Assembly (NCBI GenBank): GCA_016706055.1
Contig: JADJKL010000007.1
Span: 1-64,000 of the forward strand
Origin: Chitinophagaceae bacterium
GTDB taxonomy: Bacteria; Bacteroidota; Bacteroidia; Chitinophagales; Chitinophagaceae
Reading direction: 5' to 3'
DNA length: 64,000 nucleotides
A program made the translations under genes and the position numbers. Shown here piece after piece: positions 26,165 through 35,157 of this stretch. How positions within the stretch are numbered: position 1 is the first letter of the stretch; every line of letters starts with the position of its first letter. The notes beneath the pieces were generated by a model that ran no database searches, was not told the origin of the DNA, and was given only the letters and a program-made list of their open reading frames with translations.

Positions 26165-27208
26165 CTACAACGTAGCCATATCTATCACAAACCTATATTT
26201 CACATCACTCTTTTCTAATCTATCATAGGCTGTATTAATATCTTTCATAGCTATGAGTTCAATATCACTTACAATATTATGTTCGGCACAAAAGTCAAGC
26301 ATTTCCTGTGTTTCCGGCAAGCCACCTATTAATGATCCGGCAATACTTTTACGACCAAATACAAGATTGAACATCGGAATTTGCGCAGGGGTAGTTGGTA
26401 ATCCTACACATACCATGGTGCCGCTGGAACGTAACAAAGCCAGATAAGAGTTGTAGTCATGATCTGCAGAAACAGTATCGAGTATAAAATCAAAATAGCC
26501 AGTTACTTTCTTTATCTGTGCTTCATCACTTGTCAGTACAAACTGGTGAGCACCTAATCTTTTTGCATCAGCTTCTTTGGAAGCAGTATGGCTAAGCATG
26601 GTTACTTCTGCACCCATTGCCACAGCTATTTTTACACCCATATGACCCAATCCCCCAAGACCAAGCACACCAACCCTTGTTCCTTTACCAACTTTCCAAT
26701 GACGCAGCGGCGAATAAGTGGTTATGCCTGCACAAAGTAATGGAGCCGTAGCGGCAAGATCAAGTTTCTCTGAAATCTTTAATACAAAATCTTCATGCGC
26801 CAATATAGATTTACTATAACCACCATGTGTGGCACCGCTGCCATCTTTTTCCTGTCCGCCATAAGTACCTACCCAGCCGTTGGTGCAATACTGCTCCAAT
26901 CCGTCGTTACAGTTATCACATTCCCGGCAACTATCTACAAGGCAACCAATACCTGCTAGGTCACCTACTTTAAATTTCTTTACATGATCACCCACTGCAG
27001 TTACTTTTCCAACTATTTCATGTCCGGGTACTAATGGATAGGTCGACATTCCCCAATCATTTTTTACAAAGTGAAGATCACTATGACAAACACCACAGAA
27101 TAGAATCTGTATTTGTACATCGTGTGGTTTAGGCATCCTTCTTTCAATGGTATGTGGTACTAATGGAGACGAATTGTCGAGGGCAGCATAAGCTTTTACA
27201 GAAGACAT
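26165..27208 (-). CDS. Zinc-dependent alcohol dehydrogenase (cinnamyl-alcohol type)
   Basis: A medium-chain dehydrogenase of 347 residues. The catalytic zinc is indicated by CGVCHSDLH and GHEIVGKV, the structural zinc by the four-cysteine segment CRECDNCNDGLEQYC, and NADP(H) binding by VLGLGGLGHMGVKIA. YGGQEKDGSGATHGGYS is typical of the YahK/AdhC-like NADPH-dependent aldehyde reductases, so reduction of aldehydes is likelier than ethanol oxidation. There is no operon partner. The upstream neighbour, the response regulator gene, is read in the same direction but lies 126 bases away. Confidence 0.92.
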   Translation of the reverse strand: MSSVKAYAALDNSSPLVPHTIERRMPKPHDVQIQILFCGVCHSDLHFVKNDWGMSTYPLVPGHEIVGKVTAVGDHVKKFKVGDLAGIGCLVDSCRECDNCNDGLEQYCTNGWVGTYGGQEKDGSGATHGGYSKSILAHEDFVLKISEKLDLAATAPLLCAGITTYSPLRHWKVGKGTRVGVLGLGGLGHMGVKIAVAMGAEVTMLSHTASKEADAKRLGAHQFVLTSDEAQIKKVTGYFDFILDTVSADHDYNSYLALLRSSGTMVCVGLPTTPAQIPMFNLVFGRKSIAGSLIGGLPETQEMLDFCAEHNIVSDIELIAMKDINTAYDRLEKSDVKYRFVIDMATL

Positions 27209-27334
27209 AATTATTATTTTAAGATTTTGCTAAATATAAGCCTTTAAAAATTTACAGCTTATTATCAATTTTTTATCAAAAGAATTATATTGGATATTCG
27301 TATAACAACAAAATTTGCTTGCTTTTGTATTCGT

Positions 27335-28045
27335 TTACTGTAGCATCTTCAAAGTTGCATTCCGGTACAGTTTGCCGATAGGTATTTCCGTATTGCCTAT
27401 CTCAATTAGCTCAGAAGTAAAAGACCGGATATGCTGAAGCGATACAATATAAGAACGGTGAACACGGATAAAAGAATATTCGGGTAACATCTCTTCCATT
27501 GAGCTGATGGATTGCTTGGTAATGATGCTAGCTTTATTGGTAATCACTTTTATATAATCTTTCATACTTTCTATATAAAGAATGTCTGCCAGCATCACTT
27601 TCACCATCTTCCTATCGGATCGGAAATAAACAAATGCTTCGCTTTTCTTTTCTTCAACATTAGTGTGTTCTGTTTTGTTTCCTGATGGATAGGCTTTATT
27701 AATTGCTTTCAGAAAACGGTCAAATGGAATAGGTTTCATCAGGTAATCCACTATATCCAGTTCATACCCTTCCAATGCATATTCAGGAAAGGCAGTTGTG
27801 AAAATTACTTTCGGTGGGTGCTTCAATGCTTTTATAAAATCATTGCCGTTTAATTGCGGCATACGTATATCAAGAAACAACAGGTCCACAGTCTCATGCT
27901 GCAATACACTTAAAGCTTGCAATGCATTGGCACATTCTCCCGCCAGTTGTAAGCCGGGCATTTGCTCTATATACCGGCAAATAATCTCTCTTGCAGGTGG
28001 CTCATCATCCACAACAAGGCATCGTATGGTTGTTACATCATGCAT
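27335..28045 (-). CDS. LytTR-family response regulator
   Basis: The receiver domain (about 1-120) has the acidic pair VVDDEPPAR, the phosphorylated Asp in LLFLDIRMPQLNG and the conserved Lys in DYLMKPIPFDRF. The C-terminal LytTR DNA-binding domain is seen in ADILYIESMKDYIKVIT, FIRVHRSYIVSLQHI and IPIGKLYRN. The gene overlaps the histidine kinase end by 8 bases, so the two form a LytS/LytT-type system. The target genes cannot be read from the sequence. Confidence 0.93.
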   Translation of the reverse strand: MHDVTTIRCLVVDDEPPAREIICRYIEQMPGLQLAGECANALQALSVLQHETVDLLFLDIRMPQLNGNDFIKALKHPPKVIFTTAFPEYALEGYELDIVDYLMKPIPFDRFLKAINKAYPSGNKTEHTNVEEKKSEAFVYFRSDRKMVKVMLADILYIESMKDYIKVITNKASIITKQSISSMEEMLPEYSFIRVHRSYIVSLQHIRSFTSELIEIGNTEIPIGKLYRNATLKMLQ

Positions 28046-29258
28046 GTATAATTTCAGCTTCTGGCATTGTAGTTGTTCTTTTAGTACCTAGTTCTTCTAG
28101 TTTTACTTTCAGGTTTACAATAAAAACTTCTTCTTCATTGGTAATAGTCAATTCATGTTTATCCGGATAAAGCAGTGATAGTCGTTTCTGTACATTCTGT
28201 ATTCCGATGCCTGAATGATTTTTATCTTCTGGTGTTACATTCACTTTTCCATTAATCAGTTTCATCGTTAGTTGCTGCTCATGGATGCTTATCTGCAGGT
28301 TGACCCACGGCTGTTCCAGAATATGGCTAGTGCCATGTTTGAAACAATTCTCAATTAGTGGTAATAAAAGTAAGGGAGCAATATAAAGCCCTTTTGTATC
28401 GCCTAATATCTCGAGATGAAGCTCCAGTTTGTTACCATAGCGTATCTGTTCCAGGCTTATATAATCTTTCACCATTTGCAATTCTTTGGAGAGCGGTGCT
28501 AATGGCTGATTGCATTCGTATAACATATAACGGAGCAGATCAGAAAGCCCTGAAACCATCTGTGCGGCTTTGGCCGAATTACTTTGTGTATAGGAATAAA
28601 TATTATTAAGCGTATTAAATAAAAAATGCGGATGCACCTGAGCCTTTAGCAATTGTAGTTGCGAAGTCATGTTTTCTTTTTGCAACTGCATATTCCTTTG
28701 CTCTTTCAGATACCAATACTTCATCAGTTTGATAGCAGCGGCGATGCCACCGATGGTAATAGCGCCACGCAGGCCAGCCATCAAATACAGGAAAATATTT
28801 ACAGAGCTATTACGAAATGTATTAGCGAATATTCCATTAAATATTGTTAGCCTGATCGGATCAAGAATATAGATACTTAACGATACAGAAATGCCTGCAG
28901 TAGCTACAAACAATAAAGCAGTAATAATGATTGTCAGCCAATATCGCTGCTGCAGCAGAAAACGAGGTATTACTATATACATAAGCGAATAAGCCAGAAA
29001 CATGTGAGCAAATAAATAGACCAGTGATTCCAGAGAGGATAGTTGAACCCGTTTTAACCACTCCCCATTAGTTTTAGCTACAATGAATGAATACAGAAAG
29101 GCCTGAAATATCCACCAAAATATCCAGAAAGCAAGGTGCCGCCGAATACGGTATTTCCTTTCATCAGAAAATATAAAGGGATGCTGTTGCATAGTATCAG
29201 CTATAAAATTACGAAGCTCCAACTTTCTTACCATTGTAGAAGTTGCTAATATCGCCAT
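28038..29258 (-). CDS. Sensor histidine kinase (LytS/YpdA type)
   Basis: Around four to six hydrophobic helices in the first 200 residues are followed by a His_kinase domain with the phospho-accepting His in LKAQVHPHFLFNTLNNI. The HATPase part is seen in PLLLLPLIENCFKHG and SGIGIQNVQKRLSLLY. The ORF opens at 29309, but that ATG lies inside the terminator hairpin of the gene upstream. I therefore prefer an internal start, ATG 29258 or 29234. Its end overlaps the partner regulator gene. Confidence 0.88.
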   Translation of the reverse strand: MAILATSTMVRKLELRNFIADTMQQHPFIFSDERKYRIRRHLAFWIFWWIFQAFLYSFIVAKTNGEWLKRVQLSSLESLVYLFAHMFLAYSLMYIVIPRFLLQQRYWLTIIITALLFVATAGISVSLSIYILDPIRLTIFNGIFANTFRNSSVNIFLYLMAGLRGAITIGGIAAAIKLMKYWYLKEQRNMQLQKENMTSQLQLLKAQVHPHFLFNTLNNIYSYTQSNSAKAAQMVSGLSDLLRYMLYECNQPLAPLSKELQMVKDYISLEQIRYGNKLELHLEILGDTKGLYIAPLLLLPLIENCFKHGTSHILEQPWVNLQISIHEQQLTMKLINGKVNVTPEDKNHSGIGIQNVQKRLSLLYPDKHELTITNEEEVFIVNLKVKLEELGTKRTTTMPEAEIIHA

Positions 29259-29298
29259 ACGGCACTTTTTCAACGACAAACGGTTTCTAACGAAAAAC

Positions 29299-29324
29299 CC
29301 CTGCTCCATAGAAATGGAGCAGGG
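29299..29324 (-). terminator. Rho-independent terminator of the small exported gene
   Basis: CCCTGCTCCAT (29299-29309) pairs perfectly with ATGGAGCAGGG (29314-29324) around a four-base loop. On the minus strand the stem is followed by GGTTTTT. It ends the transcript of the gene at 29343-29684 and overlaps the earliest possible start of the kinase gene. Confidence 0.8.
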
Positions 29325-29342
29325 AAGTTAAAACTACCGACG

Positions 29343-29684
29343 TCAGTTTTTTAGTCTTATAGATACATAAGATTTATTCTCTTGTGGAGCTTTGTTCTTT
29401 TGCCAGGCTATAACTGAGGCCTCCAAAGCCTCTTTCAACTCTATCCGTACTTTAAGTTTGCGAAGTTTCAGCTTTACTCCGTTTAATGTTTCTGTGTACA
29501 CCAGTTCATTTTCAATGGTATAAAACCGGATGATATTATTTAATGGTGTGGCAACATTGCCTTCTACCACCCAATAACCAACAGAGGATACAGCAGATGC
29601 TGCTCTCTTTTGTTGCGCTGATGCTGTAGTCACCAAAAAGATAAAAAGCGAAAGAGCTATCCAGGTTTTCAATTGTGCTTTCAT
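29343..29684 (-). CDS. Small exported protein of unknown function
   Basis: A 113-residue protein with a clear signal peptide ending TTASAQ. The mature part (about 88 residues) has a beta-rich stretch (YWVVEGNVATPLNNIIRFYT) and a basic segment (KLKLRKLKVRIELK). No family was recognised, though similar short exported proteins are common in Bacteroidota. It ends at a strong terminator and stands alone. Confidence 0.65.
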   Translation of the reverse strand: MKAQLKTWIALSLFIFLVTTASAQQKRAASAVSSVGYWVVEGNVATPLNNIIRFYTIENELVYTETLNGVKLKLRKLKVRIELKEALEASVIAWQKNKAPQENKSYVSIRLKN

Positions 29685-29937
29685 GGTTTAAAGTTTAATG
29701 ATAAAATAATTTGTTGATGTAAACATATCAACAACAAAAGCAGCACATATGGATATTGGATAAAACAACAATTGACAGTTACAGATAATTGTAAGCAGTC
29801 GATAAATAATTTTTGATTGCAGAATCAATGCATTGGTCCTTTTGTCGACAGTTTATTATTCCTTATCGCTGTAATATGATGAATGAAAACACCCGTTAAA
29901 ATGTTTAACAAACTTTGGCATAGTGTACCTTTACCCT

Positions 29938-30492
29938 ATGGCAAGAACTTATTCTGAAATGATAGCATTGGGTGCAACAATCCCCGCATTTTCATTACCC
30001 GACACTGTTTCGGAGAAAATGATTTCGATAGACAATATAAAAGGAGAACATGGAACAGTCTTTATGTTCATCTGCAATCACTGCCCTTTTGTGGTACATG
30101 TAAATGATGAACTGGTAAAGCTGGCTAACGAGTATAAAGAAAAAGGAATTGGTTTTCTCGCTATCAGTGCCAACGATGTTGTAAAGCATCCGGATGATGG
30201 ACCCGATAGGATGAAAGCAATTGCATTACAGTTAGCCTATCCTTTTCCCTATTGTTATGACGAAACGCAGGAAGTAGCAAAAAAATTTGGCGCCGCCTGT
30301 ACTCCTGATTTTTTTATCTATGATGCAAACAATCAATTAGTATATAGAGGACAATTAGACGATTCTCGTCCTGGCAATGGAATACCTGTTACAGGATCTG
30401 ATATAAGAAATGCATTGGATAGTTTAATAACTGGTAATGCAGTATCAACAGAACAACGTCCCAGCATCGGCTGCAATATCAAATGGAAATAA
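29938..30492 (+). CDS. Thioredoxin-fold protein (peroxiredoxin/Redoxin family)
   Basis: A 184-residue thioredoxin-like protein with the redox motif CNHCPFV near residue 45. It also has the typical FLAISANDVVKHPDDGPD and the cis-Pro region GAACTPDFFIYD. These fit the AhpC/TSA-like thioredoxin family that is common in Bacteroidota. There is no signal peptide, so the protein should be cytoplasmic. TACCTTTA at 29926-29933, right before ATG 29938, resembles a -7 box, which would give an extremely short leader. The frame also opens at 29923, but ATG 29938 gives the usual N-terminus. Confidence 0.88.
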   Translation: MARTYSEMIALGATIPAFSLPDTVSEKMISIDNIKGEHGTVFMFICNHCPFVVHVNDELVKLANEYKEKGIGFLAISANDVVKHPDDGPDRMKAIALQLAYPFPYCYDETQEVAKKFGAACTPDFFIYDANNQLVYRGQLDDSRPGNGIPVTGSDIRNALDSLITGNAVSTEQRPSIGCNIKWK

Positions 30493-30553
30493 AAATACCG
30501 TAGACAAACCTTTCTTGTCAAGTCCTATTCACTACTCACCATTCACTATTTGC

Positions 30554-31447
30554 TTACTGATAAATCTTTCCTTTTAAAATAGTCTTAATACTATCATGCA
30601 CAGCAGTAAAAAAGCTCAATGACATTCCTGCCGTAGCAGCATCACTTTCAAGTGCATTTACAGAAACGATATAATTGCGCCAGTCATTACGACCCCCAGC
30701 AGTTGTATTATATAAACGGTTATCGTTTGGCATATTTACGGCAACCACTGTAGCATCACTATGTATGCGGGCAAGGTCGCCGTTTCCTTTCGGCAATATC
30801 AAAGCCACTTTCCAAACTTTGGCAGGCACAGTAATTTTTCCACTTGCAATAAAAGTTGTTAATCCGCTTGGCTCGTAGCCACCGGCTCCTGTTACACCCA
30901 TATAAATAAAGGCTTCCTTGTTAGAGCCAACCAAACTATTTCTTACAAAATCCTCCAACCCTTCCCACGGACCTTGATTTAGGTTTGGTGCCTGCGGCAT
31001 AATGTTAGTCATTAAAAAAGTAGAAGAGTTGCCGGATATAGTAGAGGTTCTATCTCCTGATGGACAATAATGCCCACGGTTAAAACCGCTGGAACTGTAA
31101 TCAGATGTTTGCACTTGGTACCAAGAACCAGGCAACAATGCATCACCTCTGAAATTATCCTGACGAGGTACACCTCCAATATCTTCACTTTGCAAATGCC
31201 AAGCCACCCAGTTGCTGGTGCCACGGCTCTTACTATAACTTATTTTATAAAAACTATTATCCTTAAGATAGTTTTCGGGAGAGCTTGTTGCATTGTTTAC
31301 TGCATTTGTCGGATTGCCTGGTAGTAACGGATCATTATCTGTCGCCGCTGGTGGTGTTGGCGGTGGTGTTGGGCTGTCGTCATCACTCTTTTTACAACTT
31401 GCCACAAATAATAAAGTGCATACTAACCAAGGAGCTATTCTTTTCAT
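30554..31447 (-). CDS. DNA/RNA non-specific endonuclease, lipoprotein
   Basis: A lipoprotein signal (LLFVASC) and a Pro/Asp-rich linker precede a NUC1-type beta-beta-alpha-metal nuclease. The catalytic motif appears as FNRGHYCPSGDR (usually DRGH), with the Mg2+-binding Asn in MTNIMPQAPNLNQGPWEGLE. The C-terminal part includes KVWKVALILP. It would cut nucleic acids outside the inner membrane, for nutrient gain or DNA clearance. ATG 31447 starts the signal peptide, and the frame extends 9 codons upstream. The substitution of Asp by Asn in the DRGH motif is common in the family. Confidence 0.9.
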   Translation of the reverse strand: MKRIAPWLVCTLLFVASCKKSDDDSPTPPPTPPAATDNDPLLPGNPTNAVNNATSSPENYLKDNSFYKISYSKSRGTSNWVAWHLQSEDIGGVPRQDNFRGDALLPGSWYQVQTSDYSSSGFNRGHYCPSGDRTSTISGNSSTFLMTNIMPQAPNLNQGPWEGLEDFVRNSLVGSNKEAFIYMGVTGAGGYEPSGLTTFIASGKITVPAKVWKVALILPKGNGDLARIHSDATVVAVNMPNDNRLYNTTAGGRNDWRNYIVSVNALESDAATAGMSLSFFTAVHDSIKTILKGKIYQ

Positions 31448-31536
31448 ACCGGAAAGATAAATACTTGCAGCCAAATGGTGAATTTCTTAATTATTAAGAT
31501 TTTATCTTGAAAAACCCTCTGTAAAGACTTTCCCAT

Positions 31537-31552
31537 CCCCTCCTTGGAGGGG
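31537..31552. repeat. GC-rich palindrome CCCCTCC-TT-GGAGGGG
   Basis: A perfect 7-bp stem with a 2-base centre, close to GGGGTGGGT at 31586. It belongs to the same family as the copy inside the amidase gene at 1511-1541. Confidence 0.6.
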
Positions 31553-31601
31553 CAGCAGCATTTTAAAATAAATGACTCTACGAATGGGGTGGGTAAAAAA
31601 A

Positions 31602-31622
31602 CCTCCGCTTTTTACACGGAGG
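31602..31622 (-). terminator. Terminator hairpin
   Basis: CCTCCG (31602-31607) pairs with CGGAGG (31617-31622), and on the minus strand the stem is followed by a run of seven T. It lies just downstream of the 31657-31998 gene. Confidence 0.75.
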
Positions 31623-31656
31623 CTGGTGGTGGCTCAAATTTTCTTCTTTTTAATAA

Positions 31657-31998
31657 TTAATAACGGCGGTTTCCGTAATTGTAACGGTTGTATTTCAATT
31701 GCACATTTCTTATTTCCCGCTGACGTTGTCCTTCCAGTGAATGGATTTTTCTTGCTTTTACTGCAGGCCTTCTAAACAGGCTGCTTCTTACCTGTTGAAT
31801 CTTGCGGTCATACTTAATGTTGATACGAACAATTTCTTCCCGCATTCTTCGATCGGCTGCAAAACTGTTGTTCACAACAGGTCGGCTGTTTACAGATACG
31901 CTTACGCCAACTGGACTGTGACCTCTTCGGACTCCTGGTTGGGCATCAGCCGCAACAAGAAATCCTGTTGCAATTAATAATGTAAATACTCTTTTCAT
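31657..31998 (-). CDS. Small basic exported protein of unknown function
   Basis: The 113-residue protein has a signal peptide ending VAADAQ. The mature part is very rich in Arg (RRMREEIVRINIKYDRKIQQVRS) and ends in a Tyr/Asn/Arg-rich tail. It looks like a helical basic protein. Related short proteins occur in Chitinophagaceae, but I know no function. It has its own terminator downstream. Confidence 0.6.
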   Translation of the reverse strand: MKRVFTLLIATGFLVAADAQPGVRRGHSPVGVSVSVNSRPVVNNSFAADRRMREEIVRINIKYDRKIQQVRSSLFRRPAVKARKIHSLEGQRQREIRNVQLKYNRYNYGNRRY

Positions 31999-32086
31999 AA
32001 TGGTACGTTTTTAAAGTGATTTAATATACCTATGACGAAAAGAGGACTACGAAGTCTACAAAAAAAATGTTAATGAATAAGCAGCT

Positions 32087-32354
32087 CTAATTCTCCAATA
32101 TCTTTTTCCCTTTTATAATTACATCGCCGGCTTCTTTCGCAGTAACAGTTCCAGACCCATTGATGGAAATATCTTTTCCGGTAATAATAATAGTGCCATC
32201 TTTTTTCATAATTAAAGATGATTTACCAGTCTTGATCACAATTTCATCGCTGGCCTCTATCATCACTTTTCTTTCTATTGTCTTTATCTTTTGAGAATAA
32301 CCAATCAGAAAGAACATAGCCGCAAGCAGCACAAAAAAGAATTGCTTTTTTCAT
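32087..32354 (-). CDS. Small exported beta-repeat protein, frameshifted at the signal peptide
   Basis: The visible frame (to 32332) ends in a periodic beta-strand pattern (SDEIVIKTGKSSLIMKKDG, TIIITGKDISINGSGTV, GDVIIKGKKILEN), like the tail of VgrG/Gp5 spike proteins. Removing one A from the run of six at 32333-32338 joins it to ATG 32354 and gives a proper signal peptide (MKKAILFVLLAAMFFLIGYS). The protein would then be about 88 residues and exported. The likeness to a spike tail is structural only, and no type VI secretion genes are nearby. Confidence 0.5.
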
Positions 32355-32394
32355 ATGTAAAAATTTATATGTATAAAATTATTGTTATCACCTA

Positions 32395-32569
32395 CAGGTT
32401 TATTCATTTTCCCTGCTTAATTAATATAAATAGATTTCATCTTAAAGGAAACTGGTTGTTATCTTATAGCATCCTCCGTTTTAAACAACCATCATTACCC
32501 ATCATTTTACAAAGATTGGTTAAATGCTCACTCGTATTGATATTAAATGGTTATTCGCATTAAAATCAG
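32395..32569. other. Intergenic stretch without recognised features
   Basis: This AT-rich DNA between the small beta-repeat gene and the next -7 box shows no convincing gene or structured element. Open frames here have no family likeness. Confidence 0.4.
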
Positions 32570-32577
32570 TAAATTTG
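32570..32577 (+). promoter_or_regulatory. Possible Bacteroidota -7 box TAAATTTG
   Basis: It matches TAnnTTTG and lies 6 bases before the ATG of a short frame at 32584. No clear -33 TTTG was found at the usual distance. Confidence 0.4.
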
Positions 32578-32583
32578 CACAGA

Positions 32584-32754
32584 ATGATTAGCAATATCAC
32601 ATATAAAACAATTAACAAATCTGTTCAGCATCTTATACTGGATATGAGTGATTGTTATACCTGGTCATTCCCGGAATTTCTTCCTTTCTGTAATCATTTG
32701 TATTACTTCTCCAGTTTTAAAGACTTCAACAAGAACACCCAGGCTCCTAGTTAA
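32584..32754 (+). CDS. Possible short protein of unknown function
   Basis: A 56-residue frame rich in aromatic residues (CYTWSFPEFLPFCNHLYYFSSF). The only support is a -7-like box directly upstream. There is no recognised family. It may be spurious. Confidence 0.3.
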   Translation: MISNITYKTINKSVQHLILDMSDCYTWSFPEFLPFCNHLYYFSSFKDFNKNTQAPS

Positions 32755-32823
32755 CCATTGCCGGGCTTGGGTTATTTGCGTTTTTAATTATTTATAATAA
32801 TTAACACTGAAATCGTTTTTGTT

Positions 32824-33009
32824 ATGTTCCGAAATCAAAAAAGAAGCTCCACATCAGGAGCTTTAATGGTATTACTTCTTTTTATCAACGTTATTGTTCT
32901 AAAAGAAAATGCAATGTCGTCAGGAGAAACGTATTGGCTATTATGGCTTACCATTCCTCTTCTGCTAATTACCATATTAAGATTTCGCCGGCAAACGGCT
33001 AAACGATAG
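32824..33009 (+). CDS. Small membrane protein
   Basis: Sixty-one residues with two likely membrane helices (GALMVLLLFINVIVL; YWLLWLTIPLLLITIL) and basic ends (FRNQKRSS, RFRRQTAKR). It is followed after 47 bases by another small membrane-anchored protein gene in the same direction. No family was recognised. Confidence 0.5.
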   Translation: MFRNQKRSSTSGALMVLLLFINVIVLKENAMSSGETYWLLWLTIPLLLITILRFRRQTAKR

Positions 33010-33056
33010 TAACCTATAGCTGGTAGTCAACATTTCATCACCCAAAATTTTATAAC

Positions 33057-33569
33057 ATGTCAACAATAATAGTGGCAATTATTTTAATTGCCGTAATAGC
33101 AGTTTTTTGTATACTTCTTGTAGCCAACGAAAGAAAAAAAACAAGAAGAAAAATGAATTTGCTTTTAATAGCATTTAGCCAGGCGGCTATTCGTCATACT
33201 TTATTTATCTCAAAACAAGAGATCATCAATGATAGTATTATCGGACTAGACGGTAAGAACAGGAAGCTGCTGGTGGTTTACCAAAATGAAGACAATATTT
33301 ATGACGAAGTCATCATCAATCTGGAAGAAGTAGAAAGGATTACCGTAGAGTCGGTAACGGCTATTATGGATGCCGGTCATTCAAAGAATGCCAGAACAGA
33401 TCAGTTTCTCGAAAAGGTTGTCTTACGTTTTTTATTCAATTCAGGAAAAGCTCCTTACGACTTTCCTTTCTTTACGCATAAGGATAGTATATATCAGCTG
33501 CAGGAATTACAACATAAAGCAAAACAATGGGAAGCTACATTTAAACCTTTACTGAAACTGGCAAGATAA
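33057..33569 (+). CDS. Membrane-anchored protein of unknown function, paralogue of 35158-35643
   Basis: One N-terminal membrane helix (about 4-24), a basic patch (NERKKTRRKMN) and a cytoplasmic domain of about 140 residues. The domain pattern is: II-hydrophobic, GLDGKNRKLLVVYQNED, INLEEVERITVE, then a strand with LRFLF and a final helix QLQELQHKAKQWEATF. The minus-strand gene at 35158-35643 has the same order (helix, basic patch, IGIDMIAKKLFIIANAN, INLAEVQRCKVNRE, IELVFTYYE, EIQLLEKWCKIIND). They flank the Rnk/GreA-like and YitT genes. No function is known to me. Confidence 0.6.
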   Translation: MSTIIVAIILIAVIAVFCILLVANERKKTRRKMNLLLIAFSQAAIRHTLFISKQEIINDSIIGLDGKNRKLLVVYQNEDNIYDEVIINLEEVERITVESVTAIMDAGHSKNARTDQFLEKVVLRFLFNSGKAPYDFPFFTHKDSIYQLQELQHKAKQWEATFKPLLKLAR

Positions 33570-33609
33570 AAACAATTAAAAAAACTTCTCACTATAAAAA
33601 TTAATAGAA

Positions 33610-34011
33610 ATGAAAAAAGAAAAAACACCAATAATAATGGCAAAAAATGATTACAAAATCATCATGCACCATTTAACCTTTAATGTTGGTGAAAAAAGAT
33701 TCAGCGGCAAAGATGTTGACGATCTTGAAAAAGAATTAAAAAAAGCAAAAGTGATAGATTCGGATAAAATGCCTCCCGATGTAGTGCGGCTCAATTCAAG
33801 AGTAACCATCAGAGATGAAAAGGAAGGCCGTATGATGGAGTTGATGGTGGTTACACCAGATAAGGCAGACATTAAGCAACGGAAAATTTCTGTTCTTTCC
33901 CCAATAGGAACGGCACTCATCGGCTTTTGTAAAGGCCATAAATTAAAATGGAAAGTTCCTTCCGGAATTAAATCATTTACCATACTGGAGGTAACCGCTC
34001 CTGTCCTTTAA
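33610..34011 (+). CDS. GreA/GreB-family C-terminal domain protein (Rnk-like)
   Basis: A 133-residue protein whose second half matches the GreA/GreB C-terminal FKBP-like domain: VRLNSRVTIRDEKEGRMMELMVV, KISVLSPIGTALIGFCKGHKLKWKVPSG and FTILEV. The long coiled-coil arm of true GreA is absent. This is the arrangement of Rnk, which binds RNA polymerase near the secondary channel. ATG 33637 is another possible start. It is convergent with yitT-like and separated from it by a strong hairpin. Confidence 0.82.
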   Translation: MKKEKTPIIMAKNDYKIIMHHLTFNVGEKRFSGKDVDDLEKELKKAKVIDSDKMPPDVVRLNSRVTIRDEKEGRMMELMVVTPDKADIKQRKISVLSPIGTALIGFCKGHKLKWKVPSGIKSFTILEVTAPVL

Positions 34012-34037
34012 ATACCAAATGCAGGTTTATAGGTGGG

Positions 34038-34071
34038 TTATAAGCTGTCGCCGAAAGGCGACGGCTTATAA
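34038..34071. terminator. Long hairpin with GAAA tetraloop between convergent genes
   Basis: Bases 34038-34052 pair with 34057-34071 over 15 positions, including one T-G wobble, around a GAAA loop. It lies between the ends of the Rnk-like and YitT-like genes. There is no long T run, so a bidirectional terminator or RNA-stabilising role is inferred. Confidence 0.65.
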
Positions 34072-34095
34072 TACAGCCCTTTGTATTTCATCACC

Positions 34096-35070
34096 CTAAT
34101 GCTTATGCGGTCTTTTTTTAATCATGCCGCCCTTCGTATCCTTCACACTGCTCATCACCACAAAAGCATCCGGATCAATTTTTTCCAACTCCGTATTCAG
34201 TTTATTTAATTCTAGCCGGGTTATAACCGTGTACACAATTAGTATATCTGTTTTCGTTCCATTTTTTCCAAAGCCAGCCTGTCCTTTATAAACTGTTACT
34301 CCCTGCCCATTTTTGTAGCACCATTTCCCTTATTTTTCACTGTGTACAGAAACAATAGTAGCACCAATATATTCTTCAATACCTTCTACAATAAAGTCTA
34401 ATGTTTTCGAAGCTGCCAGGTAAGTAATCATTGAGTACAAGGCAACCTCAATACCTAACAGATAAGCTGCCGCAGAGAAAATAATAATATTTATAGCAAT
34501 AATAATATCGCCCAATGTCGTTCCAAATTTTCGGCTCAGGTAAATAGCCAGCACTTCCGTTCCGTCTATCACAGCTCCCCCTCGTACTGCAAGCCCTATC
34601 CCTGCTCCAAGAAAAAAGCCTCCGAATATCGCAACAAGTAAATTATCATTAGTAACATTCGGAAAGGTCACCATAGCCAAACAAATGGCAAGACCTGTAA
34701 TTGCCACCGCTGTTTTCATTGCGAAAAATCGGCCCATTACCACATAGGCGAGAATAATAAATGGAATATTTACAGCAATAATCCAAATGTAGAGAGGCCA
34801 TTTGGTTATTGCAGATAACAGTAAAGAAATACCCGTAGCGCCGCCATCTATAAAATGATTGGTCAATAAAAATCCTTTGAAGCCAAAAGATGCCGACACA
34901 ATACCGATAAAAATCAGAATAGCATCCTTAATATTACGTTTCAGCATAATGAAGAAATTCCGATAGCTTTTTGCCAACTCATACGCAGAGTACTCCTCTC
35001 TTTGTTTGTCTTTCCCATTTTTTTGCCGCAGCATTGTCTTAATAATAATCTGTGTCCAGAATGAGTTCAT
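34096..35070 (-). CDS. YitT family membrane protein, frameshifted near the C-terminus
   Basis: Five or six membrane helices (GFKGFLLTNHFIDGGATGISLLLS, FLGAGIGLAVRGGAVIDGTEVLAIYLSR) identify the YitT/DUF161 family. The visible frame stops at 34330, but the usual cytoplasmic DUF2179 domain continues in other frames: QGVTVYKGQAGFGKNGTK, LIVYTVITRLELNKL and KGGMIKKRPHKH, ending at 34096. One-base changes in the T runs at 34333-34337 and 34310-34314 would join all three parts. A complete protein of about 324 residues is therefore likely. The substrate is unknown. Confidence 0.8.
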
Positions 35071-35099
35071 CTTTTTTTGTTTTTACGGTTACAAAGTGT

Positions 35100-35129
35100 A
35101 AAAGCCCTGTGCATAAATACAGGGCTTTT
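35100..35129 (-). terminator. Rho-independent terminator
   Basis: AAAAGCCCTGT (35100-35110) pairs perfectly with ACAGGGCTTTT (35119-35129). It lies downstream of the minus-strand gene 35158-35643 and before yitT-like. Confidence 0.8.
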
Positions 35130-35157
35130 ATGTACATCATTATTTCAGCTCAGCGGC

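Noticed and set aside
32087..32354. Type VI secretion spike protein
   Set aside because: The strand pattern is similar, but the protein is tiny, has a signal peptide once the frame is repaired, and has no secretion genes nearby.
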